A stretch of 33,826 nt of DNA from Puia dinghuensis (GTDB lineage: Bacteria; Bacteroidota; Bacteroidia; Chitinophagales; Chitinophagaceae). The notes beneath the pieces are model-generated. The model made no database searches, had not been told where the DNA came from, and worked only from the letters and a program-made list of their open reading frames with translations. Shown one piece after another: positions 9,109-17,814 of this stretch. The stretch is taken from assembly GCA_026225275.1 (NCBI GenBank), contig JAMFSL010000017.1:1-33826 (forward strand). The letters are read 5' to 3'. Made by a program: the position numbers and the translations under genes. Within the stretch, counting starts at the first letter, position 1, and every line of letters begins with the position of its first letter.

Positions 9109-9543
9109 ATGGAAAGAAAGACTTTTCTGAAAACCTGCGGAATGGCCTGTCTGGCCGGCGGCTCACTGTCAGCCCTCCTGCTGGAAGGCTGCGGCAGCAG
9201 CAAGATGATCAACGGTACGATCGTGCAATCCGACCTGGAGGTGCCGGTCAGCGCATTCCAGAAGGGCAACGGTCATTTCCATCAGTACCTGGTCGTGCGT
9301 CACGACCAATTGAAGTACCCGATATGCGTGTACCGGTTTAGCGATACCAGCTATACGGCCTTGTATATGCGATGTCCTCACCAGGGTGCTGAATTACAGG
9401 TGTTCGGGGACAGGCTGCAATGCCCGGCCCACGGCAGCGAATTCGACGACAAGGGTGTAGTGAAGACCGGACCGGCCGATACCAACCTGCGCACATTCAC
9501 AATGTCCATCAATAAAGATCAACTCCTCATCTCCCTGAAATGA
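9109..9543 (+). CDS. Rieske [2Fe-2S] lipoprotein
   Basis: A 144-residue protein with both Rieske ligand motifs: CPHQG (Cys89, His91) and CPAHG (Cys105, His108). The CPAHGSEFD context is that of ordinary Rieske ferredoxin-like domains. The N-terminus RKTFLKTC resembles an incomplete Tat signal and also has a lipobox-like LLEGC (Cys28), so it is probably exported folded with its cluster and may be lipid-anchored. It is not part of a bc1 or alternative complex III operon: no cytochrome b is nearby. It follows the di-heme gene by 7 bases and overlaps the porin start as ATGA (9540-9543). I infer it transfers electrons with the di-heme lipoprotein. Confidence 0.9.
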   Translation: MERKTFLKTCGMACLAGGSLSALLLEGCGSSKMINGTIVQSDLEVPVSAFQKGNGHFHQYLVVRHDQLKYPICVYRFSDTSYTALYMRCPHQGAELQVFGDRLQCPAHGSEFDDKGVVKTGPADTNLRTFTMSINKDQLLISLK

Positions 9544-10820
9544 AGATAATTGTAGCTTTCATCACCATTACTATTTCTATCTGCTCTTTCCGGCCTGCAA
9601 TGGCCCAGATCGACAGCACCCTGCTAAAGTCTCCGGCATCGACGAAAGACACGCTCAAGCGTACACTCACTATGGACGCCATCTATAACCGTCCTTTCCT
9701 GCAGCTGGGCAAGTCTCCTATCTCGATCGGCGGTTACGTCGAGTCCGACTGGGAAAAGGTGTCCACTTCGGGTATCAGTTTGGGCAATCAATTTCAATTC
9801 AGGCGGTTCAGCCTTTTCGTGGCTTCTACGATCAGCAGCCACATCAAGTTCCTGTCGGAGATCGAATATGAGGACGATCCTTCAGGGGATCCTGATGGAT
9901 CTACAGGGCCGCAATTCGAGATCGAGTATGCGGCACTGGACTTCGAGTTCCACCCGCTGTTCAATCTCCGGGGGGGGATGATCGTCAATCCTATCGGCGC
10001 GTTCAATCAGAATCATGACGGGCCGAAATGGGAGTTCACCGACCGGCCGATCGCTATGTCTCAGATGTTGCCTGATACCTGGAGCACCACCGGCTTTGGC
10101 GCTTACGGTAAGAAGTATGTGAAAGATTGGATGTTCGGGTATGAATTCTATATTACCGGCGGGTTCAATGATTCCATTATCGACAATGCGCAAGGCAAGA
10201 CCTTCCTGCCGGCCGCAAAGAGCACCCTTAGCCGGTTCGAGTTCAGCGCCAGCGGAGAACCCTCCTATACCGCCAAGATTTCGGTTAAAAATTCTCATAT
10301 CGGAGAGCTCGGACTGTCCTATCTGTCGGACATCTATAATACCTGGGAAATCGAAGGCGCGCCGGTAGACAGCAAAAGGTGGTTGCATATCTTCGACGTC
10401 GATTTCAACACCACGATACCGAAGGCGCACACGAATATCATTACTGAGTGGGCCTGGATATTTCTACAAGTCCCCCCCGACTATACGCCTGAATACGGCA
10501 ACAGGCAGTTCGGTGGCTTCGTCGATGTTGTGCAGCCCGTGTACCAGGGCAAATTCCTTGACTGGGAACATGCCACTTTCAATGTAGCCGTACGCGGTGA
10601 ATACGTGGACTGGAATGTCGGCAATTTTCAGGCTACAGGCCAGCGGATGTACAATGACACGTGGAGCGTCATGCCTGCTATCTCCTTCCGACCGACACCG
10701 CAGACGGTCCTCCGGTTCAATTACCGTCATGAACACACGCGGGATATCACGGGCAATACGATTGGCGCGGCCCTCGGCACCACGGCGGGTTACAGCCTGG
10801 GCCTCTCGACGTATTTCTAA
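9540..10820 (+). CDS. Outer-membrane beta-barrel porin (phosphate-selective porin O/P-like)
   Basis: A 426-residue protein with a signal peptide (cleavage near AMAQ, ~22), then alternating amphipathic strands through to a C-terminal aromatic residue (LGLSTYF), the usual outer-membrane barrel ending. FQFRRFSLFVASTISSHIKF and the GGMIVNPIGAFNQ block are typical of the porin O/P-type family in Bacteroidota. The pore substrate cannot be read. Translation is coupled to the Rieske gene through an ATGA overlap. Its stop at 10818-10820 is only 21 bases from the stop of the convergent peroxidase gene, with no obvious terminator between. Confidence 0.75.
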   Translation: MKIIVAFITITISICSFRPAMAQIDSTLLKSPASTKDTLKRTLTMDAIYNRPFLQLGKSPISIGGYVESDWEKVSTSGISLGNQFQFRRFSLFVASTISSHIKFLSEIEYEDDPSGDPDGSTGPQFEIEYAALDFEFHPLFNLRGGMIVNPIGAFNQNHDGPKWEFTDRPIAMSQMLPDTWSTTGFGAYGKKYVKDWMFGYEFYITGGFNDSIIDNAQGKTFLPAAKSTLSRFEFSASGEPSYTAKISVKNSHIGELGLSYLSDIYNTWEIEGAPVDSKRWLHIFDVDFNTTIPKAHTNIITEWAWIFLQVPPDYTPEYGNRQFGGFVDVVQPVYQGKFLDWEHATFNVAVRGEYVDWNVGNFQATGQRMYNDTWSVMPAISFRPTPQTVLRFNYRHEHTRDITGNTIGAALGTTAGYSLGLSTYF

Positions 10821-10841
10821 ACGACCGCTTTGACATTTCGT

Positions 10842-12662
10842 TTACCGGCTGTCCAGGCTGCCGATGAATGCAATGATAGCCTTCTTTTCGCTGGTGCTGA
10901 GATGCAGCGAATCTCTGGCCAGCGTCTGATTGTCTACTGCCCAGCCGGAACCCGCTCCGCCGCCGGCATCGTAAAAATTGATCACTTCATCCAGCGTACC
11001 AAAAACGCCGTTGTGCATGTAAGGGGCTGTCCGGGCTGCATTGCGGACCGTCGTTGTTTTAAAGCCATGCAGGAGGAAGTCTGCAGCCGGCGCGATGGCA
11101 AACCTTCCCATGTCCTCGTCGATGGATTTACCCGGGGAGGTGCCCGGCACGCCGATCACCTCCGTTTCCTCACGGTCATATTGCGGCGGGAACACGCCGT
11201 TAAACAGCGGCATATAATGACAGGTACCGCATCGGGCCTTGCCCATGAATAAGTTGAATCCGAGGATCTCCTGAGCGTTCATCGCAGCAGTATCACCCCT
11301 CATATAATCATCGAAGCGACTATTGAGCCGTACAAGGCTCCTGACATAGGCTGCCAGAGCGTTCATGAGTTGGAACGTATCGATCCCTTCCGGGAAGGTT
11401 TCGGCGAACAGCCTGCGATAGACACTATCCTGTCGCAGCTTGCTGACGGCCAGCTGCACCGAACTTTGCATTTCCTTCTCCTGGTGGAGGACATCCCATA
11501 CCTGGTCTTCCAGGCTATTCACCCGGAGGTCGTAAAAAAAGGCAGGCTGCAGCGCTGCATTCAGCAGCGTGGGGGTATTACGGGCCAGCAGATCCTGACT
11601 ACCGATGGCGATGTTCCTGATCATTCCGTCCGCGAATGCTTTGTCCGGGCGATGACAGGAGGCACAGCTTCGGATTCCCGTACCCGAGAGTGTCGGATCG
11701 GAGAACAGCCTTTTACCTAAGGCAATTTTTTTGGCCGTGCTCAGGTACTCCGGCCCCGGCGCGTAAGCATCGGCATCGAATGCACCTTTGTCGAAGAGCG
11801 TCGCAGCATCCTGCCGGAGCAGGCGGTTATATCGGATGGCCGGGATGTGCAGCTGTCCTTCCAGCCGGGCCAGGCCGGCGGAGATCGGGTTGCAGCAGAT
11901 TGTTATGAAATACGCTCGGTCAAACTTGTCGAAGTCCGGGTCTCTGCGCAGATAGGTTGCCGCCGGCTGGAAAGGAATACTGCCGCCATAATGATCTATC
12001 GCAGCCCGCACCCCTTCCAGAGCCGTAGCTGCCTCATCGAGACAGTTGAGGGACGACTGCGCATCGAAGCCGGAAATGCCGAGGGTCATGATGCGGAACA
12101 CTTCCAGCCGGGCGGCATCGAACACCTGCCCGCTGAGCATATCGATATTGTTGAAGTACAGTTTGGATCTGGCGATATTGATCTGCAGCTTCGAGATGCG
12201 TTCCAGCAGTTCGTTCGTCCTGACGGTATCATACTGCGGGTAGAGTATTCCCTCGATCATCTGCAATCCTTCCGGCTGCACGATACGAAACCTGCCTACA
12301 CCGTAGTTCTGCGAGGGGTCGACATCGATTACCGGTTCTGCCTCCTGTACCGGTTCGCCATTGACCAGCCGGGCGACCGCCGGGTTGAAATATTCGGCGG
12401 CCCATTCGAATTTTTTATACGCCAGCCGGGTTTGCAGGAAGAACTGCCGTAATTGTTGTGGCGGGGCATGCCGCTGCACTGCCGCATGGAACTGGCCGGC
12501 GAGTGTGGTAAAGCTGTCGATCTGCGCCACCAGCGTGTGTGCGATGTCCTGCTCGGGATTCAACGAAGCCGGCCGGCCCGAATAAAAAGCACAGATGGCG
12601 ACGGCCAGACAAATTCCTATGATCAGCCTAAAAATCAAATGCGTTTTGCAGGGGATTAGCAT
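10842..12662 (-). CDS. Two-heme cytochrome c peroxidase (MauG/CCP family) with long helical N-terminal domain
   Basis: About 606 residues from ATG 12662; an in-frame ATG at 12671 adds three. One N-terminal hydrophobic segment acts as signal or anchor. Residues ~35-270 are helical and vaguely imelysin-like, without a motif I can name. The C-terminal half is a CCP_MauG domain with CASCH (C333-H337) and CGTCH (C478-H482), followed by YMHNG, typical near the low-potential heme. The CCP family reduces H2O2 in the periplasm using electrons from cytochromes or quinol; a MauG-like oxidase role is the alternative. It overlaps the upstream phosphatase gene by 35 bases, so the two are co-expressed, and it converges with the di-heme/Rieske/porin operon. 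Confidence 0.88.
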   Translation of the reverse strand: MLIPCKTHLIFRLIIGICLAVAICAFYSGRPASLNPEQDIAHTLVAQIDSFTTLAGQFHAAVQRHAPPQQLRQFFLQTRLAYKKFEWAAEYFNPAVARLVNGEPVQEAEPVIDVDPSQNYGVGRFRIVQPEGLQMIEGILYPQYDTVRTNELLERISKLQINIARSKLYFNNIDMLSGQVFDAARLEVFRIMTLGISGFDAQSSLNCLDEAATALEGVRAAIDHYGGSIPFQPAATYLRRDPDFDKFDRAYFITICCNPISAGLARLEGQLHIPAIRYNRLLRQDAATLFDKGAFDADAYAPGPEYLSTAKKIALGKRLFSDPTLSGTGIRSCASCHRPDKAFADGMIRNIAIGSQDLLARNTPTLLNAALQPAFFYDLRVNSLEDQVWDVLHQEKEMQSSVQLAVSKLRQDSVYRRLFAETFPEGIDTFQLMNALAAYVRSLVRLNSRFDDYMRGDTAAMNAQEILGFNLFMGKARCGTCHYMPLFNGVFPPQYDREETEVIGVPGTSPGKSIDEDMGRFAIAPAADFLLHGFKTTTVRNAARTAPYMHNGVFGTLDEVINFYDAGGGAGSGWAVDNQTLARDSLHLSTSEKKAIIAFIGSLDSR

Positions 12663-13983
12663 TCTTATCACGATCAGTCAGCGGCTGCAGCCCCCATCTC
12701 TTTTCAATAAAGGCGAGGATGCTCACCGTCTCATATTGCGTATGGTCTATATATCCCTTTTTAGCGAACGGGGAAATAATGATGGCGGGTATACGGGTAC
12801 CAGGTCCCATTTTGTCGATGACCGGCGGCGGAACGTGATCCCAGAAGCCACCGTTTTCGTCATAAGTAAGGATGACCACTGCATCCTTCCCGTCGGGTCC
12901 GTTCATCACTGCATTGATCAGATCGATGGCATGCCTTTCGGCGGTGATGATATCGGAATTGCCGGGATGCTCGTTTTCCACACCGGTGGGCTTGACAAAG
13001 GAGACGGCAGGCAATATGCCGTTGGCGGCGGCCTTCATAAACTCCGTCTCATCTTTGAGATGCTCTTTTTTAGCAACGGTGCCATCTGCATAGTTGGCGA
13101 AATAGACAAACGGCTGGTGGTGAAAACTGAAGCCGGCATCTGCCCTGCCTGCCATGGCGCTGTCCCAGCCTCCGGCATACCAAGCCCAGGAAATACCCTT
13201 TGCCGTTAGCCGGTCCCCGATAGTGGGATTCGTCTGGTTGGGGATTAGGAATTCCGGGCGGACATTGGCGGGATGCGGCATGTTGACAGAATAGCTGGTA
13301 TTGACGACATAGCCGTCGGGCGTGACGGTGCCGTCGGAAATCATACGTCCGGTGGAATCCGTCTTTGCTTTCATCGAGGCAGACGCATTGGGAAATACCG
13401 GGGTGGCGGCGGCGATCAGCCACTGATGATTCAGAAAGGAACAACCGAAGGCGCTATGAAAAAAATGATCGCAGAGGGTATACTTCCGCGCCAGGGTGTC
13501 AAGAGGGATCAGGCTCGTCTTGTAATACCCCATCGTTAGTCCTGCTGATGAATTATATAAGGCGAACTTATCCATTCTACCCCCGTCGATCTGCATTTGT
13601 TCCTGGTAATAGCGGTGCAGCACGTCCGGTATTTCTTTGTCTGACGCGACATATTGATCGATATTGAAATAATTGTTGGGCAGGTTGGTGGGAAAGACGC
13701 TGGAAGCCTTGATAGCCGGCAGATTAGTATAGGGATTGCCCTGGGCGTCCAGTTGGGTGACTACCGACGTACTGGCCGTCGACAGCCCATCCGCGCCATC
13801 GAACTGGCCATACAGGTTATCAAAGCTGCGGTTTTCCATATAGATCACGACAATGTGACCCACCTTTTGAATGCCCGTTGTGGCTGACGTGGCAGGTGTG
13901 GCGTTGGACACACGGCGCTGTACGTGGCAGCTGCTAAAGGTGATAGCTAAAACGATCAGAAGGTAAAATGCTTTCTTTTGCAT
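12628..13983 (-). CDS. Phosphoesterase-family acid phosphatase (AcpA-like) lipoprotein
   Basis: A 451-residue exported lipoprotein (lipobox FSSC, Cys19). It belongs to the phosphoesterase family (PF04185) shared by AcpA acid phosphatases and bacterial phospholipases C. The metal/nucleophile region YMENRSFDN lies at 48-56. DHFFHSAFGCSFLNHQW follows at 172-188, and the family signature TYDENGGFWDHVPPP is at 373-387. It lacks the DUF756 repeats of phosphocholine-specific PLC, so phosphomonoesterase activity is more likely. The start is the ATG at 13983; an upstream in-frame TTG at 13989 falls inside a promoter box. Its 3' end overlaps the peroxidase start by 35 bases. Confidence 0.85.
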   Translation of the reverse strand: MQKKAFYLLIVLAITFSSCHVQRRVSNATPATSATTGIQKVGHIVVIYMENRSFDNLYGQFDGADGLSTASTSVVTQLDAQGNPYTNLPAIKASSVFPTNLPNNYFNIDQYVASDKEIPDVLHRYYQEQMQIDGGRMDKFALYNSSAGLTMGYYKTSLIPLDTLARKYTLCDHFFHSAFGCSFLNHQWLIAAATPVFPNASASMKAKTDSTGRMISDGTVTPDGYVVNTSYSVNMPHPANVRPEFLIPNQTNPTIGDRLTAKGISWAWYAGGWDSAMAGRADAGFSFHHQPFVYFANYADGTVAKKEHLKDETEFMKAAANGILPAVSFVKPTGVENEHPGNSDIITAERHAIDLINAVMNGPDGKDAVVILTYDENGGFWDHVPPPVIDKMGPGTRIPAIIISPFAKKGYIDHTQYETVSILAFIEKRWGLQPLTDRDKNANPLQNAFDF

Positions 13984-13986
13984 GAT

Positions 13987-13994
13987 CAAAAATA
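13987..13994 (-). promoter_or_regulatory. TAnnTTTG promoter box abutting the phosphatase start
   Basis: On the minus strand TATTTTTG matches the Bacteroidota -7 element exactly and ends 3 bases before the ATG at 13983. Transcription starting at the usual distance would begin at or next to the start codon, giving a leaderless or near-leaderless message for the phosphatase-peroxidase pair. Confidence 0.45.
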
Positions 13995-14018
13995 GGAATG
14001 ATTTTTTAGAATTTAGCT

Positions 14019-14381
14019 TTAAGGTTGATCGGGGACGAAACGCGGGTTGGCGCCTTCTTTAAAGATGACATAAGCCCGGCGCCATGGTTCATCGTTGACC
14101 AGCCGCCACCGATGGCCCGTTCCTGTCTCATCAACCGCCACCAGTATTTCTCCCGGATGGAGGGTAAACGTCTCGCCGCCGGTGGTGGTGAATTCAAGGA
14201 TTCCCGAGAGGGTAATGACGTATTGATGATGCGGGGCGGTATGCCAGTCCAGAGTGGAATGCGCAGGCGTTTCCTGGAAAAGGATCGATTCTGCCGCTAT
14301 CCATTCTTTTTCGGCTACGCTGCCGCGTGTGACATGAGAATTCCCATCGGTACCTGTATACAAGAGCCACGCGCTGATCAT
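14019..14381 (-). CDS. Small cupin-domain protein
   Basis: A 120-residue soluble protein from ATG 14381. [20 protein letters not shown] supplies the first cupin motif (His cluster, then Gly), and [24 protein letters not shown] supplies the second, so a single small beta-barrel metal-binding cupin is likely. Function cannot be assigned; such proteins range from dioxygenases to small-molecule sensors. The ATG overlaps the mqo stop as ATGA (14378-14381), indicating translational coupling. The frame stays open far upstream into mqo, but that part is read against mqo coding and is rejected. Confidence 0.75.
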   Translation of the reverse strand: MISAWLLYTGTDGNSHVTRGSVAEKEWIAAESILFQETPAHSTLDWHTAPHHQYVITLSGILEFTTTGGETFTLHPGEILVAVDETGTGHRWRLVNDEPWRRAYVIFKEGANPRFVPDQP

Positions 14382-15883
14382 TGCGGTATGTTTTGAAGGT
14401 TCAGTACATCGGCTGTTGCCGCGCGTATCTGCCGGCAGAGGGCTGCATCGTCTACCAGGGATTGACCATAGGATGGGATCATCTCCTTCATCCTGGCCGC
14501 CCAGTTGCCGTTTTTTAGCTGCGGGGCAAAACACCGTTCGATGACATGGACCATGATCCAGACGGCAGTGCTGGCACCTGGTGAAGCTCCCAGCATCGCT
14601 ACGATAGAATGGTCTGCTGCGCCGACCAGTTCGGTACCGAATTGCAGGATGCCACCGTGTGTTGCATCCTTTTTGATGATCTGCACACGCTGACCGGCTG
14701 TCTCTACCCGCCAGTCTGCCTGATTGGCAAGGGGAAAGAATTCGCGGAGTGCGGCAAAGCGTTCTTCCATAGATTCGAGTACCTGACCGATCAGGTATTT
14801 TTCCAGTGCCAGGTTATCCCTGCCGACGGCCAGCATCGGGAGGAGATTATGCGGATCGATGGAGGTGAAGAGGTCCAGGAAAGAGCCATGTTTGAGGAAC
14901 TTCGTCGAAAACCCCGCATAGGGGCCAAATAGCAACGATGTCTTTCCCCCGACATGACGGGTATCCAGATGGGGAACGGACATCGGCGGAGATCCGACTG
15001 CCGCCTTCCCGTAGACCTTGGCATGATGACGGGTGGCGATGTGTGGATCATCGCAACGCAACCATACTCCGCTGACGGGGAAGCCGGCGAAGCCATGTGC
15101 CTCGGGTATGCCCGACTTCTGCAGTAACGGTAGTGATCCGCCGCCTGCGCCGATGAAAACAAAATTGGTCCGGATGTCCCTGTGGCCTCCGTTCTTTTCA
15201 TCTTTGATGCGTACGTTCCATTCGTTGCCATCGCGGTGAAGGTCCTGTACGCGGCTCTGGTAGTGGATGGTAAATCCTTCCGTATTGGTCAATGAGTCCA
15301 GCAGGATCCTGGTCAGCGCTCCGTAATCCACATCGGTGCCCGTCTGCATCCGGGTAGCTGCAACGATCTCTCCATGCGAACGGCCTTCCATGACCAGCGG
15401 GAACCATTTTTCCAGCTGTTGCTTGTCATCCGAATATTCCATCCCGTGATAACAGTGATTGGCGCCCAGCGTTTCGAATCTTTTTTTGAGGAAGGCAACG
15501 TTGTCGGCGCCACGCACAAAACTGAAATGGGGCACGGGATGAATAAAGGACTGCGGGTCTTTGATACACCCCTTTTTCACCAGGTAGGCCCATAACTGCC
15601 GGGACAGGTCATACTCGGTATTGACTTCAAGCGCTTTTGAGATGTCGATACTGCCGTCGCTGAGTTGCGGCGTATAGTTCAATTCACAAAGTGCCGCATG
15701 GCCGGTGCCCGCATTATTCCAGGCATTGGAACTCTCCAGCGCCGGGCTGTCGAGCACTTCGTGCAATTCTATGGTCAGGCTGGGATCGAGCTCCTTCAGG
15801 AGTACTGCCAGTGTAGCGCTCATAATGCCGGCGCCCACCAGCACGACATCGGGGTGAGTGGGGGATGAAGTATGCAGTGACAT
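14378..15883 (-). CDS. mqo: Malate:quinone oxidoreductase
   Basis: A 501-residue FAD protein of normal Mqo length. The N-terminus has the dinucleotide-binding motif [14 protein letters not shown] (13-26). The Mqo-specific block [20 protein letters not shown] (51-70) follows. Near the C-terminus, [20 protein letters not shown] is another family block. Mqo is a peripheral inner-membrane enzyme that oxidises malate to oxaloacetate and passes electrons to quinone, replacing or supplementing malate dehydrogenase in the TCA cycle. It is coupled by ATGA to the downstream cupin gene. The 83-base gap to the divergent reductase gene contains a repeated TAATCTT element but no exact promoter box. Confidence 0.95.
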   Translation of the reverse strand: MSLHTSSPTHPDVVLVGAGIMSATLAVLLKELDPSLTIELHEVLDSPALESSNAWNNAGTGHAALCELNYTPQLSDGSIDISKALEVNTEYDLSRQLWAYLVKKGCIKDPQSFIHPVPHFSFVRGADNVAFLKKRFETLGANHCYHGMEYSDDKQQLEKWFPLVMEGRSHGEIVAATRMQTGTDVDYGALTRILLDSLTNTEGFTIHYQSRVQDLHRDGNEWNVRIKDEKNGGHRDIRTNFVFIGAGGGSLPLLQKSGIPEAHGFAGFPVSGVWLRCDDPHIATRHHAKVYGKAAVGSPPMSVPHLDTRHVGGKTSLLFGPYAGFSTKFLKHGSFLDLFTSIDPHNLLPMLAVGRDNLALEKYLIGQVLESMEERFAALREFFPLANQADWRVETAGQRVQIIKKDATHGGILQFGTELVGAADHSIVAMLGASPGASTAVWIMVHVIERCFAPQLKNGNWAARMKEMIPSYGQSLVDDAALCRQIRAATADVLNLQNIPQ

Positions 15884-15966
15884 AGTTTCGAAGGTAAAGC
15901 AAAAAGATTACCGCAAGATTACCATGAAAACAATTTTCGGACTATCCTGTTAATCAGAAAAAAAAT

Positions 15967-16917
15967 ATGCAAAAAAGACAAGTAGGGCGGTCGGAATTAC
16001 AGGTAGCGCCGCTGATGTTAGGGGGCAATGTGTTTGGCTGGACGATTGATGAAAAGACTTCATTCGAGATCCTGGACGGCTTTGTCGGGGCCGGCTTTAA
16101 TTTCATCGATACGGCTGACGTATATGCCCGGTGGGCGCCCGGTAACAAGGGTGGGGAGTCCGAGACCGTCATCGGCAACTGGATGCGCAGCCGGGGCAAT
16201 CGGGACAAGGTGATTGTGGCCACCAAAGGGGGAGCGGATATGGGGCAGGGACAAAATATCACAAAAAAATATATCCTTTCGGCTGTGGACGCGAGTCTCA
16301 GCAGGCTGCAGACGGATTATATCGATTTGTACCAGACTCATTGGGACGTACCAGAGACGCCGGTGGAAGAGACGCTGGAGGCCTATGCACAGGTCGTTAA
16401 AGAAGGAAAAGTGCGGGTCATCGGCGCGAGCAATTTCACGGCGGCCAGGCTGAGGGCTGCCCTGGATGCCAGTGCGAAGCATGGCTATCCGCGATATGAG
16501 AGTTTCCAGCCGCATTATAACCTGTACGAGCGGGAGATCTTCGAAAAGGAATTAGAGCCGGTTTGTGTCGAAAACCAGCTTGGCGTGGTCAATTATTTTG
16601 CGCTGGCGGCGGGATTCCTCACGGGAAAGTATCGGTCTGAGGCTGATCTGAATAAGAGTCCCCGTGGTGGTGGCGTCAAAAAGTACCTGGACGAAAAGGG
16701 GCTGCGTATCCTGGCTGCGCTCGATCAGGTATCGGAACGGTATCATTCGACGCCTGCCAGCGTGGCTTTGGCGTGGCTGATCGCACGTCCGTCCATAACA
16801 GCACCTATTGCCAGCGCCACCAGCATCCCGCAACTGGATTCATTGGTAGCAGCGACCCGGTTGACGCTCGACGTAAATGCTATTCGTAAACTGAACGATG
16901 CCAGCGCCTGGCAGTGA
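15967..16917 (+). CDS. Aldo/keto reductase
   Basis: A 316-residue (beta/alpha)8 NADPH-dependent oxidoreductase. The catalytic tetrad is visible: Asp48 in FIDTAD, Tyr53 in DVYA, Lys87 in ATKGG, and His125 in YQTHWD. VRVIGASNF and the late TSIPQLD block, part of the NADP-binding region, are also present. It resembles the YajO/Tas-type branch that reduces small aldehydes and ketones; the substrate is not readable. It is transcribed away from mqo and converges with the comA-like gene, with 24 bases between stop codons. Confidence 0.92.
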   Translation: MQKRQVGRSELQVAPLMLGGNVFGWTIDEKTSFEILDGFVGAGFNFIDTADVYARWAPGNKGGESETVIGNWMRSRGNRDKVIVATKGGADMGQGQNITKKYILSAVDASLSRLQTDYIDLYQTHWDVPETPVEETLEAYAQVVKEGKVRVIGASNFTAARLRAALDASAKHGYPRYESFQPHYNLYEREIFEKELEPVCVENQLGVVNYFALAAGFLTGKYRSEADLNKSPRGGGVKKYLDEKGLRILAALDQVSERYHSTPASVALAWLIARPSITAPIASATSIPQLDSLVAATRLTLDVNAIRKLNDASAWQ

Positions 16918-16941
16918 CCAGTACCGGCGGCGCCCGTCGGG

Positions 16942-17709
16942 TTATTTATCCCGGAATAAATCAAATGTATCCCCTCTGAGTCCGATACGCATGGCTTCGA
17001 GTGCGACGACCTCAGTGGGGCTTATATTGCCGAGATTGGCATTGGCGCCGATCAAGGTGAGGAAGTACAATTGCTGATCTTTCTGCGGGGCTTCCCAGAG
17101 TATCTTTTCTGCGGGTATTTTTGTCAGGATCTCCTGCACCAGGCCTTCCCGCACTTCGCCAGAGTTGCGATAGAGGCCAACCGTGCCGGTCTCCCGGGCT
17201 TCCGCCACAATGTATTGAGCGCCTGCTCCCAATTCAGCCTGCATCAGTTTAATCCATTGATACGGTGGGGTGACATGCTCGCGGTCCTTGTCCTTTGATC
17301 CTACTTCGCTCAGTACCGTCCCGTAGCGGGCTAGTTGCTCGATATACCTGCATTTTTCCGCATGAGGAATATCTATGGAGCCGTCCGATACTTCTATATA
17401 AGAGATATTGTATTCTTTGAGCAGGCCAAGATAATCATCGAACTGGCCCCGGACCACATATGCTTCGAAGAGCAAGCCACCAAAATAGACAGGGATACCG
17501 GCATCCTGGAAGATCCTGATCTTTTCCCGCAGACCGCCCGACAAAAGGGCGGTGCCGAAGGCCAGTTTCACCAGGTCGACATGGGGCCCGGCCCCTGACA
17601 CCAGGTTGCGTGCCTCCATGACACTCAGCCCTTTGTCATAGATCATCGTCAATCCATAAGTTCTTGGCCTTGCCGTACGTTCGGGAATCTGCTTCAGGTG
17701 AAAATTCAT
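16942..17709 (-). CDS. ComA-family (2R)-phospho-3-sulfolactate synthase-like protein
   Basis: A 255-residue TIM-barrel protein of the ComA family (PF02679). Recognisable blocks are HVDLVKLAFGTAL (43-55), PVYFGGLLFEAY (73-84), IEVSDGSIDIP (105-115) and GTVLSEVGSKD (130-140), the last carrying the usual Glu/Lys active-site residues. Archaeal ComA adds sulfite to phosphoenolpyruvate in coenzyme M synthesis. Bacterial members occur without coenzyme M and may feed sulfolactate or cysteate. In Bacteroidota a link to sulfonolipids is conceivable but purely inferred. It is divergent from the ArsR-type gene across 105 bases and could be one of its targets. Confidence 0.8.
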   Translation of the reverse strand: MNFHLKQIPERTARPRTYGLTMIYDKGLSVMEARNLVSGAGPHVDLVKLAFGTALLSGGLREKIRIFQDAGIPVYFGGLLFEAYVVRGQFDDYLGLLKEYNISYIEVSDGSIDIPHAEKCRYIEQLARYGTVLSEVGSKDKDREHVTPPYQWIKLMQAELGAGAQYIVAEARETGTVGLYRNSGEVREGLVQEILTKIPAEKILWEAPQKDQQLYFLTLIGANANLGNISPTEVVALEAMRIGLRGDTFDLFRDK

Positions 17710-17795
17710 GCCCGCAAGTTAATGAGGGCCGCCTTGATTACCAAAGCGAATTGGCTGCCTGGAAACAGAACTATACGGCAATATTACCTTAAATT

Positions 17796-17811
17796 GCATG
17801 TAAATACTTGC
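17796..17811. promoter_or_regulatory. Imperfect palindrome, candidate ArsR auto-operator
   Basis: GCATGTAAATACTTGC is an inverted repeat: 7-base arms around AA with one mismatch each side (GCAxGTA / TACxTGC). It ends three bases before the ATG of the ArsR-type gene and lies between it and the divergent comA-like gene, where an autorepressor would be expected to bind. Binding is inferred from position and symmetry only. Confidence 0.45.
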
Positions 17812-17814
17812 TAT

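Noticed and set aside
9109-9543. Rieske subunit of a cytochrome bc1 or alternative complex III
   Set aside because: No cytochrome b, c1 or ActA-like gene is adjacent; the operon partners are a di-heme lipoprotein and a porin.
13984-13989. TTG start two codons upstream of the phosphatase ATG
   Set aside because: The TTG is part of the TATTTTTG promoter box; ATG 13983 gives a normal lipoprotein signal.
15900-15921. Repeated TAATCTT elements upstream of mqo as promoter boxes
   Set aside because: TAATCTTG differs from TAnnTTTG by one base and the second copy by more; too weak to annotate as a promoter.
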